The notes under the pieces were generated by a model that was given only the letters and a program-made list of their open reading frames with translations, made no database searches and was not told the origin of the DNA. A DNA stretch of 54,117 nucleotides from Streptomyces lonarensis (GTDB lineage Bacteria > Actinomycetota > Actinomycetes > Streptomycetales > Streptomycetaceae): contig NZ_JAAVJD010000009.1 of the NCBI RefSeq assembly GCF_012033735.1, positions 1 to 54,117 of the forward strand, written 5' to 3'. A program made the position numbers and the translations under genes. This document shows positions 16,993-25,700 of this stretch, in pieces (the first letter of the stretch is position 1; each line of letters begins with the position of its first letter).

Positions 16993-17259
16993 ATGCCTGG
17001 AACGTTGAGCGTTGCGCACGTGCCCACCCCGTCCGTCGCTGGTGACGTGTGTTCGGACTGTTCGGGTTCGGGTGAGGTGATCGACCGGGACGGCTCGGTC
17101 TCGGGGACGGTCGGTGCGGTGGTGCCGTGCATCTGCGCGGAGCCGTGCCCGAAGTGCTCCGGGTCGGGTGAGGTCTGGGGCCTGTGGGTGCTCAGCGCCG
17201 AGCAGGAGAACTACTTCGAGGGCGTCGGCCCCTGCTCCTGCCAGCGGGGCCGGGCATGA
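16993..17259 (+). CDS. Small Cys-rich (DnaJ zinc-finger-like) protein
   Basis: An 88-residue protein with two CxxCxGxG motifs (CSDCSGSGEV near residues 20-29 and CPKCSGSGEV near 52-61) and further Cys pairs CIC and CSC, probably binding zinc. Similar small Cys-rich proteins precede rep genes of actinomycete elements, but I cannot name a function. ATG 16993 follows AAGGGAG; a leaderless GTG at 16885 in the same frame would add 36 residues. The stop overlaps the rep start (ATGA). Confidence 0.65.
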   Translation: MPGTLSVAHVPTPSVAGDVCSDCSGSGEVIDRDGSVSGTVGAVVPCICAEPCPKCSGSGEVWGLWVLSAEQENYFEGVGPCSCQRGRA

Positions 17260-18674
17260 CCCACTTCCCCGTAGCTCCATCCGCTGTCGCCGACACCGCG
17301 TCCGCCCTGGGCACCGACCCGATCACCCTCGCCGACCTCCTGCGCGTGGCCAACGAGCCGGGGTTCGAGCGGTGGCGGGAGCAGGTCCGCCGAACCGGGG
17401 GATGCTCGGACCCCATCCACCTGACCGGAACCACCGTGACCCGGGATGCGGTGACCGGCGCGGTGCTGGCCTCGTACTCCACCGACACCGAACCCGGCGG
17501 GCGTCTCCGCGTCGCCTGCGGAAACCGCCGCGCCTCTCGCTGCCCCTCCTGCGCCTGGACCTACGCCGGGGACACCTTCCACCTGATCCGCGCCGGGATC
17601 TCCGGTGACGAACGCAAGAACATCACCCCCACCGTCCGCGCCCACCCCAAGGTGTTCGCCACCCTCACCGCACCGTCCTTCGGCCCCGTCCACAACCGCC
17701 CCGACACCGGGCCCTGCCGCTGCGGCACCCACCACCCCGAGAACTCCCCACATCTGGGCACACCCCAGGACCCCGACACCTACGACTACGCCGGGGCGGT
17801 GCTGTTCAACAACTACGCCGGGGACCTGTGGCGCCGCTTCACCATCCAACTGCGCCGCGAGATCGCCGCCCGCGCCGGCATCACCCAACAGGCACTGCGC
17901 GACACAGCCCGGGTCTCCTTCGGGAAGGTCGCCGAGTTCCAGAAACGCGGAGCGGTCCACTTCCACGCCATCATCCGACTCGACGGACCCGAAGGCCCCG
18001 ACACCCCACCCCCGCACTGGGCCAACACCGCACTCCTCGACGCAGCGATCCGCGGCGCCGCCGGGCACGTCTCCCTCACCCTCGACCCCACCCGCCACCA
18101 CCGGCCCCGAACCCTGCACTGGGGCCGACAAGTGGACGTCCGACCCATCGGCGCCCACCTTCCCGGCGCGGTCGACGACGCCGCCGTCGCCGCCTACGTC
18201 GCCAAGTACGCCACCAAAGCCGCCGAGTCCACAGGCACAGCCGACCGGCGCATCGGAGAGCGCTCCGAACTCGACCGACTCCCCGACCTCCCCACCCACA
18301 CCCGGCGCCTGATCGAAACCTGCCTCGACCTCGACACCCACCACCCCGGCCGCAAACTCGCCCGCTGGGCCCACATGCTCGGCTTCCGCGGCCACTTCTC
18401 CACCAAATCCCGCGCCTACTCCACCACCCTCGGCGCCCTCCGCCAGACCAGAGCCGACTACCGCGCCACCCAGGAACGCCGCGCCGCGGGGCTCCCCGAC
18501 CCCGATGAGGGCTCGACGCTCACCCTGGCGCACTGGACCTACGCCGGGCACGGCCACACCCCCGGCGAATCCTGGCTCGCCGCCACCATCGCCGACGGCA
18601 TCCGCACCAACCGCCACACCGCCCGCGAAGCACTCAACGACCTCGACCGACCCGGCGAAGCGGGGGAGTGGTGA
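17256..18674 (+). CDS. RepSA-like replication initiator (rolling-circle type)
   Basis: A 472-residue initiator. A Cys pair CGNRRASRCPSC near residues 89-100 and CRCGTH near 152 suggest a zinc element. The HUH-like motif GAVHFHAIIRLDG lies near 233-245, and AAYVAKYATKAA near 315-326 holds the candidate catalytic Tyr residues. This matches RepSA of pSAM2-type AICEs, which replicate by rolling circle after excision. Start ATG 17256 overlaps the preceding stop; upstream codons in the same frame are the Cys-rich gene read out of frame. It lies in one operon with xis, HNH and int. Confidence 0.88.
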   Translation: MTHFPVAPSAVADTASALGTDPITLADLLRVANEPGFERWREQVRRTGGCSDPIHLTGTTVTRDAVTGAVLASYSTDTEPGGRLRVACGNRRASRCPSCAWTYAGDTFHLIRAGISGDERKNITPTVRAHPKVFATLTAPSFGPVHNRPDTGPCRCGTHHPENSPHLGTPQDPDTYDYAGAVLFNNYAGDLWRRFTIQLRREIAARAGITQQALRDTARVSFGKVAEFQKRGAVHFHAIIRLDGPEGPDTPPPHWANTALLDAAIRGAAGHVSLTLDPTRHHRPRTLHWGRQVDVRPIGAHLPGAVDDAAVAAYVAKYATKAAESTGTADRRIGERSELDRLPDLPTHTRRLIETCLDLDTHHPGRKLARWAHMLGFRGHFSTKSRAYSTTLGALRQTRADYRATQERRAAGLPDPDEGSTLTLAHWTYAGHGHTPGESWLAATIADGIRTNRHTAREALNDLDRPGEAGEW

Positions 18675-18676
18675 CC

Positions 18677-18874
18677 ATGGCCCGGCATCTTCCTCCGCGT
18701 TTCCTGACCCCTGTTGAGCTTGCCGCACTGCTGGCGGTACCGCTGGAGACCGTCTACCAGTGGCGCCGCAAGCGAATAGGCCCGCCTGGCTTCCGGGCTG
18801 GTCGCCACCTGCGCTACCACCCCGATGACGTGTCCGCCTGGATCGACGCCCGGACACAGGAGGCACGGCCATGA
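18677..18874 (+). CDS. xis: Excisionase (MerR-like helix-turn-helix)
   Basis: A 65-residue winged-helix protein: FLTPVELAALLAVPLETVYQ, then WRRKRIGPPGFRAGRHLRY, then DDVSAWI. This is the standard excisionase fold next to the integrase in AICEs. ATG 18677 has GGGGAG 9 bases upstream; GTG 18671, overlapping the rep stop, is an alternative. The stop overlaps the HNH start (ATGA). Confidence 0.88.
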   Translation: MARHLPPRFLTPVELAALLAVPLETVYQWRRKRIGPPGFRAGRHLRYHPDDVSAWIDARTQEARP

Positions 18875-19215
18875 CCAATCGCGCATACCGGCGAGCCTTC
18901 TGCGCTCGCCGCCGCCAGCAGCGCAAGCGGGTCTTGGCGCGCCGCTACGGCTGGGCCTGCGCCTACTGCCATCGACCGTTGCCGAACCTTGCTGCTGCGA
19001 CCTTGGACCACGTCGTACCGCTGTCGGTCTACCGCACCTGGGAGACACAGTTCCTCGTGCTGGCCTGCCGCCCTTGCAACGACGCCAAAGCCGACTCCTT
19101 CCCGCTGCTCATCGCGGCGCAGCTCGCTCCCGGGCGCATAGCACCTGCCCTCTGGCTCCTCCTGGCCCGGCTTAGTGAAGCTGCCCTGCCGGCCGAATTC
19201 GAGGTGGCCGCCTGA
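18871..19215 (+). CDS. HNH endonuclease
   Basis: A 114-residue HNH nuclease: a basic N-terminus (YRRAFCARRRQQRKRVLARR), first zinc pair CAYC, the catalytic segment TLDHVVPLS, and second pair CRPCNDAKAD. It is inserted between xis and int with 4-base and 1-base overlaps, so it belongs to the operon. HNH genes near phage packaging or intron homing are common, but in an rep-xis-int cassette this position is unusual. Its substrate is unknown. Confidence 0.85.
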   Translation: MTNRAYRRAFCARRRQQRKRVLARRYGWACAYCHRPLPNLAAATLDHVVPLSVYRTWETQFLVLACRPCNDAKADSFPLLIAAQLAPGRIAPALWLLLARLSEAALPAEFEVAA

Positions 19216-20450
19216 TGGCCGGACATGTTCAGGACCGCTGGTTCAAGGAAGAGAAGCAGTCGGACGGCACCGTCCGCCGGGTCAAGACCGATCGTCACGG
19301 CACCGGCCAGCGCTACCGGGCCCGCTACGTCGGGCCTGACGGAACCGAGAAGTCCAAGAGCTTCCCCGATCGACAGAAGCGCCGCGCCGAACAGTGGCTG
19401 AGTGGCATCGAGGCGGACATGTCGAGAGGCGACTACATCGCTCCCGACGCGGGCCGGGTGACGTTCGCGCAGTACGCGAACGATTGGCTGGCCACGCAGC
19501 ACACCGACCCCGCCACCCGTGAGAGCGCAGAGATGCGGCTTCGGCTGCACGCGATACCTCACCTCGGCGCGCGGCCCATGAACTCGTTCACTCCGAGCCA
19601 CCTTCGGCACTGGCTGACAGAACTGGAGAAGGCAGGACTGGGCGCCTCCTACCGCCGGGGGATCTTCGCGCACGTCGCCACCGTGTTCAGCGCAGCGGTG
19701 GAAGATCGCATCATCCGGGACAACCCCTGCCGGGCTCGCTCGGTGAAGCCCCCGCGGCTCGTGCCGACACAGGTCAAGCCCTGGAGCGCTGAGCGTGTCT
19801 GGCGGGTACGGGCCGCGTTGCCTGCCCCGTACCGAGCGATGGTCGATGTAGCGGCCGGTTGTGGGCTGCGGCAAGGAGAGGTGTTCGGGCTTGCGGTCGA
19901 AGACCTTGATCTGGACAAGGGCACGGTTCACGTGACCCGACAGGTGAAGCTTCTTCGGAACCGTCCTGTGTTCGCCCCGCCCAAGGGGGGCAAGGAGCGG
20001 AAGGCGCCTCTGCCCGCTCTGATCGGCCGCGCTCTGGTCGATCGCCTGGCGCGATTCCCCGCTGCCGAGGTGACGCTGCCCTGGGCCACGCCGGACGGTC
20101 CGCCCCGCACGGCGATGCTGATCTTCCGCAGCCCTGAGGGCTTGCCGTTGAACCGGAACCGTTTCAACGATCGCCATTGGCGGCCCGCGCTACGAGATGC
20201 CGGCGTCGAGACGGGCCGAGGGAACGGGATGCACGCGCTCCGGCACTTCTACGCGTCGGTGCTGCTGGATGCAGGGGAGAGCATCAAGGCTCTGAGTGAG
20301 TACCTCGGGCACCACGACCCGGGTTTCACGCTCCGGACGTACACCCATCTGATGCCGTCGAGCGAGGCGCGGACTCGAACTGCCGTCGATTCGGTCTGGG
20401 CGGAGTCGAACACGACGGACGGCCCAGAGACGGCCCTTGGGGATGGGTAG
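19215..20450 (+). CDS. int: Tyrosine site-specific integrase
   Basis: A 411-residue phage-type recombinase. The N-terminal arm-binding region is followed by a SAM-like core-binding domain (FAQYANDWLATQ onward, about residues 77-165). The catalytic residues are Arg in AAGCGLRQGEVFGL near 220, His-x-x-Arg in MHALRHFYASVLL near 340, LGHHDPGFTLRTYTHL with the second His, and the nucleophile Tyr near 376. It sits immediately left of the right attachment repeat, as expected for the enzyme that integrates and (with Xis) excises the element. The start overlaps the HNH stop. Confidence 0.95.
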   Translation: MAGHVQDRWFKEEKQSDGTVRRVKTDRHGTGQRYRARYVGPDGTEKSKSFPDRQKRRAEQWLSGIEADMSRGDYIAPDAGRVTFAQYANDWLATQHTDPATRESAEMRLRLHAIPHLGARPMNSFTPSHLRHWLTELEKAGLGASYRRGIFAHVATVFSAAVEDRIIRDNPCRARSVKPPRLVPTQVKPWSAERVWRVRAALPAPYRAMVDVAAGCGLRQGEVFGLAVEDLDLDKGTVHVTRQVKLLRNRPVFAPPKGGKERKAPLPALIGRALVDRLARFPAAEVTLPWATPDGPPRTAMLIFRSPEGLPLNRNRFNDRHWRPALRDAGVETGRGNGMHALRHFYASVLLDAGESIKALSEYLGHHDPGFTLRTYTHLMPSSEARTRTAVDSVWAESNTTDGPETALGDG

Positions 20451-20452
20451 GC

Positions 20453-20483
20453 CGCTGACCTGCGGTTATCTTAGTAGCCGAAG
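20453..20483. repeat. Right attachment region (attR) with arm-type repeat
   Basis: CGCTGACCTGCGGTT (20453-20467) then, 5 bases on, AGTAGCCGAAG (20473-20483), which overlaps the last codons (FGY-stop) of the CAP gene. At the left end the order of the two repeats is reversed, as predicted if the 11-bp repeat is the core and the 15-bp repeats are integrase arm sites on both sides of it in attP. Confidence 0.65.
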
Positions 20484-21370
20484 TTCTGGGTCCACCACGG
20501 CCCGCCCGGGCCGATGTGGACGCCTACGCCGAGCGTCTTGAAATCGCAGTTCAGTATGTTGGCGCGGTGGCCCTCGCTGTTCATCCAGGACTCCATCACC
20601 GACTCCGCGCTCTGCTGTCCCCGGGCGATGTTCTCGCCGCCCAGATTCGATATCCCGGCGCGGTCCGCCCGGTCCCAGGGACTCCGGCCGTCGGGGTCGG
20701 TGTGGTCGAAGAAGTCCCGCTCGGCCATGTCGCGGCTGAAGTCCTGCGCCAGGACCGCGAGGCTGCCGTCGTGGGTCAGCGGCCGGCAGCCGGCCCGGGC
20801 CCGCTCCTCGTTGACGAGACCCAGGACCCGTGCGGCGGCCTGCTGCGCGGGGTCGTCACTCTGCGGCGGCGAGGACGGTGTGGCGGGGCTGCTGCTCGGG
20901 GGAGACGACGGCGGGGCCGGTCGGTCGGGGGAGGGTGCAGGCGAGGCCGGCTCCGATTCGACGACGGTCTCCGGGGTCTCGTCGACGGCCTCGGGCTCGG
21001 GATCCGGCTCGGGGTCGGCGGACTCGGAGGCCTCCTCGCGGTCGGTCTCCTCTTCCTCCTCGACCTCGTCCGGCCCCTCCGCGGGGGACTCGGACGCCTC
21101 CGGCTCCTTGTCGCGCTCGGCGGCGCGGCTCGCGGCGTCGTCGCGGTCGCGGTCCGGGGCGGCCGAAGCGGCGTCGAGGTTCCGGTCGCCCTCGTGGGCG
21201 GCGACGTCCCGCTGGTCGTCCGTGTCACCGGGGGAGGGCAGCACCCCGGTACCGATGGCCATCGCGCCGATCGTCAGTGCTGCCGAGGCGCTGAGCAGTC
21301 CGGCCCGTGCCGGGCCCTGCTTGCGGTGTACCGCGCGCCGTACCGGCGTGGAACGGCCGTGGCGTCCCAT
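20471..21370 (-). CDS. Secreted CAP (SCP/PR1) domain protein
   Basis: A 299-residue extracellular protein. The N-terminus is basic followed by a hydrophobic signal or anchor segment (AGLLSASAALTIGAMAIGTG). Residues about 50-175 are a Glu/Asp/Pro/Ser-rich linker. The C-terminal CAP domain (about 180-299) has VLGLVNEERARAGCRPL, DFFDHTDPDGRSP, GENIARGQQSAESVMESWMN, SEGHRANILN and WTQNFGY, the standard bacterial CAP blocks. The final three residues and TAA stop coincide with the element boundary, so the original 3' end was replaced by element DNA without changing the visible C-terminus. Confidence 0.9.
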   Translation of the reverse strand: MGRHGRSTPVRRAVHRKQGPARAGLLSASAALTIGAMAIGTGVLPSPGDTDDQRDVAAHEGDRNLDAASAAPDRDRDDAASRAAERDKEPEASESPAEGPDEVEEEEETDREEASESADPEPDPEPEAVDETPETVVESEPASPAPSPDRPAPPSSPPSSSPATPSSPPQSDDPAQQAAARVLGLVNEERARAGCRPLTHDGSLAVLAQDFSRDMAERDFFDHTDPDGRSPWDRADRAGISNLGGENIARGQQSAESVMESWMNSEGHRANILNCDFKTLGVGVHIGPGGPWWTQNFGY

Positions 21371-21555
21371 CAGACGTACCGTCCTTCGTCACTCGACAAC
21401 TCGTTCACCACTGACTCACGATGCGACTCACTCGAAAGGGTGATGATGGTGTGGGACTGTACGGCATGCCGCAGTCGCCGCGATGCCTCCCGGCCGAAAC
21501 CCGGGGATAGCGTGTGTCACACGGCAAGCGCCGTGCCCCCGGCCGTGCCGGGACG

Positions 21556-21605
21556 CCGCGGTGACCGCCACAGGAACGACCCGCGGTGACCGCCACAGGA
21601 ACGAC
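21556..21605. repeat. Two tandem copies of a 25-bp unit upstream of acyP
   Basis: Bases 21556-21580 and 21581-21605 are identical (CCGCGGTGACCGCCACAGGA plus ACGAC). They lie just before the acyP ribosome site in the divergent region between the CAP gene and acyP. Confidence 0.95.
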
Positions 21606-21628
21606 GCAGCGGCAGGGAGGGTAAGGAG

Positions 21629-21988
21629 ATGTCGGGGTTCGTCCGGAGCGGCCGCTTCGGTGACCGCGCGGCACTGCTGGCCGGGCGTGCGCAGGCGGAC
21701 ATCGCGCTGCGGTCGCCTGCGCGTGTGACGGTGTGGGTGCGGGGCCGGGTGCAGGGCGTCGGCTTCCGCTGGTTCACCCGTGCGCGCGCCCTGGCGCTGG
21801 GGGAGGTGCGGGGCTTTGCGCTCAACCTCGACGACGGCCGGGTCCAGGTCGTCGCCGAGGGCAGCCGAGAGCAGTGCGAACTACTCCTGGCGTGGCTTCG
21901 CTCCGGCGACACACCCGGCCGCGTCACAGGAGTCACCGAGATATGGGACACACCGCGGGGCGGTTACGCGGAGTTCGACATCCGCTGA
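21629..21988 (+). CDS. acyP: Acylphosphatase
   Basis: A 119-residue small hydrolase of acyl phosphates. The catalytic core [20 protein letters not shown] includes the phosphate-binding loop GRVQGVGFR with the active Arg, and [17 protein letters not shown] includes the catalytic Asn. ATG 21629 follows GGGAGG by 8 bases; it gives about 28 more N-terminal residues than most homologues, so a later start is possible. The location before smc matches the actinobacterial order. Confidence 0.88.
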   Translation: MSGFVRSGRFGDRAALLAGRAQADIALRSPARVTVWVRGRVQGVGFRWFTRARALALGEVRGFALNLDDGRVQVVAEGSREQCELLLAWLRSGDTPGRVTGVTEIWDTPRGGYAEFDIR

Positions 21989-22333
21989 CGGGGAGAAGAA
22001 CCGGCTTCCGCCCGCGCCGTGAGTAGGGGTTGCCGCAGCCGCTCCGACGTGCGAGGCTGCCCCTCGACGAAAGATCCACTCACCGCATGGACCGCGCGGG
22101 CCCGAGAACGGCCCGCTGTCGCGGAAGACCGCCGACGCCCCGCTTTCGTGCTGATCACGGCGGGTCGCGCGGCGTGATCGTGTTGACCGGCATGCCTTTT
22201 GGTGAGACTCTGAAAACTCCTGCGCACCGTGGCTGTCTGGCCCGCCGTAGCTCACAAGGCAGCAGCGCGTGGTGCGACCTTTCCGGCCCACGACGACCTC
22301 TGGTCGGTCACTCATTGTGGAGGACCATCCATC
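21989..22333. other. Gene-free region upstream of the small coiled-coil gene
   Basis: No supportable gene. A promoter candidate TTGACC (22183-22188), 17-base spacer, GACTCT (22206-22211) precedes the gene at 22334. Confidence 0.5.
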
Positions 22334-22543
22334 ATGGCAAAGGCGCTTCTCGGTTACGTCGGCGGACCCGACCCCCGAGTACTCGCCGAAATGCGGCGGC
22401 TGCAGCAGCGTGTTCAGGACCTCGAGACCCAGTTGATCCGGGTCCAGGCCGAGAACGACGCGCTGGCGGCTGCCGTGACTCGGCACTCGGACGCGGTGCT
22501 CGATTCCATCGACGTGCACAGCGCGGAGCCCGCGTTGACCTGA
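22334..22543 (+). CDS. Small conserved coiled-coil protein
   Basis: A 69-residue protein beginning MAKALLGYVGGPDPRVLAEM and continuing with a helical heptad segment (RRLQQRVQDLETQLIRVQAE). Streptomycetes have a near-identical small protein at this place before smc. The function is unknown; the helix suggests oligomerisation. GGAGGA lies 10 bases before ATG 22334. A canonical terminator follows. Confidence 0.85.
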   Translation: MAKALLGYVGGPDPRVLAEMRRLQQRVQDLETQLIRVQAENDALAAAVTRHSDAVLDSIDVHSAEPALT

Positions 22544-22589
22544 TCCGCGGAAGGCCGACAGCGGATTGACCCGTGGCCTGCGGACGTGC

Positions 22590-22618
22590 AAGGGACGCTT
22601 CGGCGTCCCTTCTTTTCT
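22590..22618 (+). terminator. Canonical intrinsic terminator
   Basis: AAGGGACGC-TTCG-GCGTCCCTT followed by CTTTTCT: a 9-bp stem with a UUCG tetraloop and U-tract, 46 bases after the small coiled-coil gene. Confidence 0.92.
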
Positions 22619-22762
22619 GCCCTTCTTCCGGTGCCGCACCGCGCCCGCACGAGATTCCGGTCTGATGGAACGGGTGTTCGGCGCCGACTGGTTGCCGGGC
22701 TCACTGAGGGGTGTGCCCCGCTCGCAGAGCGTCGAAACGGCAATTCGGTGGACGGTGCCCGG

Positions 22763-22768
22763 TAAAGT
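22763..22768 (+). promoter_or_regulatory. Candidate -10 element of smc
   Basis: TAAAGT lies 8 bases before the GTG start at 22777, with no ribosome site, suggesting a leaderless smc transcript. Confidence 0.4.
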
Positions 22769-22776
22769 CCGACCCC

Positions 22777-25700
22777 GTGCACCTCAAGAGTCTCACGCTG
22801 AGGGGATTCAAGTCCTTCGCCTCGGCCACCACGCTGCGATTCGAACCCGGCATCACCTGCGTCGTCGGGCCCAACGGGTCCGGAAAGTCGAACGTCGTGG
22901 ACGCCCTTTCCTGGGTGATGGGCGAACAGGGCGCCAAATCGCTCCGCGGCGGAAAGATGGAGGACGTGATCTTCGCCGGCACCACCGGAAGATCGCCTCT
23001 CGGTCGCGCCGAGGTGTCCCTCACCATCGACAACTCCGACGGTGCCCTTCCCATCGACTACGCCGAAGTCACCATCACCCGGACCATGTTCCGCAACGGC
23101 GGGAGCGAGTACCGGATCAACGGCAACACCTGCCGCCTCCTGGACATCCAGGAACTTCTCTCCGACTCCGGTATCGGCCGTGAGATGCACGTCATCGTCG
23201 GCCAGGGGCAGCTCGACTCCGTCCTCCACGCCGACCCCGCGGGGCGGCGCGCTTTCATCGAGGAAGCGGCCGGGGTCCTGAAGCACCGCAAGCGCAAGGA
23301 GAAGGCGCTGCGAAAGCTCGACGCGATGCAGGCCAACCTCGCGCGCGTCCAGGATCTGACCGACGAACTCCGTCGCCAACTCAAACCCCTGGGCAGGCAG
23401 GCCGCCGCCGCCCGACGTGCCGCCGTCGTCCAGGCCGACCTCCGAGACGCCCGGTTGCGGCTGCTTGCCGACGATCTGGTCACCCAGCGGAGCAGCCTGC
23501 AGGAGGACACCGACGACGACGTGCAGCTACGCGCCCGCAAGAGTGAGGCGGAGGAGCGGCTGCGCGTGTCCGCGAGGCGGGAGGCGGCCCTGGAACAGGA
23601 GGTGCGCACGCTCACTCCCCGGTTGCGGCGGGCGCAGGAGGCGTGGCAGGAACTCTCGCAGTTGGCCGAGCGCGTGCGCGGCACCGTCTCCCTGGCCGAC
23701 GCGCGGGTCGCCGCCGCGACCTCGCATCCCCCTGAGGAACGCCCCGGTCGGGACCCCGAAGAGCTCGAACGGGAGGCGACGCGCCTCCGCGAGCAGGAGG
23801 CCGAGCTGCGGGCGGCCCTGGAAGCGGCATCCTCCGCGCTGGAGTCGGCCGGCGAGACCCGCGCCGACCTGGAGGCGCAGCTCGCGACCGAGGAGCGGCG
23901 CCTGAGGGACCTGGACCGCGCCCGCTCCGACCGGCGGGAGCACCTCGCGCGGTTGCAGGGGCGCGCGGCTGCCGCCGCCCACCGTGCCGACGCGGCCCGC
24001 TCCGAGATCGAACGGCTGACGACCGAGCGGGACGGAGCCGCGCAGCGGGCGGGCGAGGCGGAGCAGCGGCACGCCGCGCTCCGCAGCCGGTCCGACGGTC
24101 AGGAGGCGGAGGAGACCGAGTTCGCCTCGCGCCACGACGCCGCGCGGGCCGACCTGGCCGCGGCGGAGGACCGGCTCGCTGCCGCACGGGACGCCAGATC
24201 CGAGGTCGGTAGCCGCCGGGCCGCCGTCGTCGCCCGACGTGACGCGCTTGGTCTCGGGCTGCGACGGAAGGACGGCAGCGGGGCGATCCTGGACGCGGCC
24301 GGCGCGCTCACCGGAGTCCTGGGAACGAGCGCCGACCTCCTGACGGTGGCCCCCGGCTACGAGGTGCCGGTGGCGGCTGCTCTCGGGGCTGCGGCGGACG
24401 CCGTGGCGGTGGCGGGGCCGCCGACCGCGGTCGAGGCGCTCCGTCTGCTTCGCAAGAACGACGCGGGCCGCGTGGTTCTGCTGCTCGCGGGGGCGGCCGG
24501 ACCGCCGGAACGGGGCCGCCCCCCGGCCGACGGGGCGGAGGCCGTCCCGGCCGACGGGGAAGGCACCGCGGGGCGGGGGACGCCCGACGGAGCCGTCCGC
24601 GCAGCGGAGCTCGTGACGGGCCCGGCGGATTTGATGCCCGCCGTGCGGCACCTGTTGCGTGACGTGGTCGTGGTAGCCGGGCTGGAAGAGGCGGAGCGGC
24701 TCCTCCACCGGGCGCCCGGCGCGATCGCGGTCACCACCGAGGGCGATGTGGTCTCCCGGCACCTGGCGAGTGGCGGCTCGTCAGGAAATCCGAGCCGTCT
24801 GGAGCTCCAGGCCGCCGTCGACGAGGCGGCCGAGGAACTCGCGCGGATCGCGGCCGAGGGGGAGACGGCCGTCGCGGCACTGGCCGCCGCAGAGCGGATC
24901 AGGGCGGAGGCAGCCGACCGCGTCGAGCAACTGGGCGCAGGACGGCGGGCGGCCGACCGACAGCGTTCGGCCCTCGCCCAGGAGCTCGGGCGACTCGCGG
25001 GAGAGTCACGGGCCCTGGCGGAGGAGGCGGAACGCGCCGACCGCGCGGTGGCCCGGTCGCACGACGCCGCGGAGCGGGCGGCTGTCGAGGCGGCGGAGCT
25101 GATGGAGCAACTCGCGGCGGCCGAGGAGAACGGTGATGACGACGAGCCTGACCGGCTGGTGCGCGACCGCCTCGAGGCCGAGGGTTCCCGCGCGCGGCAG
25201 GCCGAGATGGAGGCCCGGCTCGCGGTCCGCACGCACGAGGAGCGCGTCAGGGGCCTCACGGGGCGTGCGGACGGCCTCGCTCGCGCTGCCGTCGCCGAAC
25301 GCGAGGCCCGGGGGAGGGCGGCGCGGCGGCGCGAACGCCTGCACCACGAGGCGCACATCGGATCGGCGGTGGCGGCCGGAGCGCGGACGCTGCTCGCGCA
25401 TGTCGAGGCGTCGCTGGACCGGTCCGCCGCCGAGCGGGACGCCGCCGACGGGGCGCGCACGGAGCGCGCCGCGGCAGTGGAGGCCGAGCGGCAGGCGGCA
25501 CGCGGGCTGAAGGAGGAACTGGACCGGCTGACCGACTCCGTCCACCGGGGCGAGGTGCTGGGAGCCGAGAAGCGGCTGCGGATCGAGCAGTTGGAGTCCC
25601 GCGCGATGGAGGAGCTCGGCGTCGATCCCGACGCGCTCGTCGCGGAGTACGGCCCCGACCAGCCGGTGCTCCCTTCGCCCCTCCCGGACGGGGAGGCGGA

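Larger units (their letters stand above)
13452..20483. mobile_element. AICE-like integrated element, about 7 kb, without a transfer gene
   Basis: Bounded by the 11-bp direct repeat AGTAGCCGAAG (13452-13462 and 20473-20483). It contains a PIN protein, an XRE/TPR regulator with a monooxygenase-like partner, a Cys-rich protein, a RepSA-like initiator, an excisionase, an HNH nuclease and a tyrosine integrase adjoining the right end. The order rep-xis-int beside one end is the signature of pSAM2-type actinomycete elements. No FtsK/SpoIIIE-type TraB gene and no tRNA gene is present. Insertion is in the last codons of a CAP-domain gene. Confidence 0.85.
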
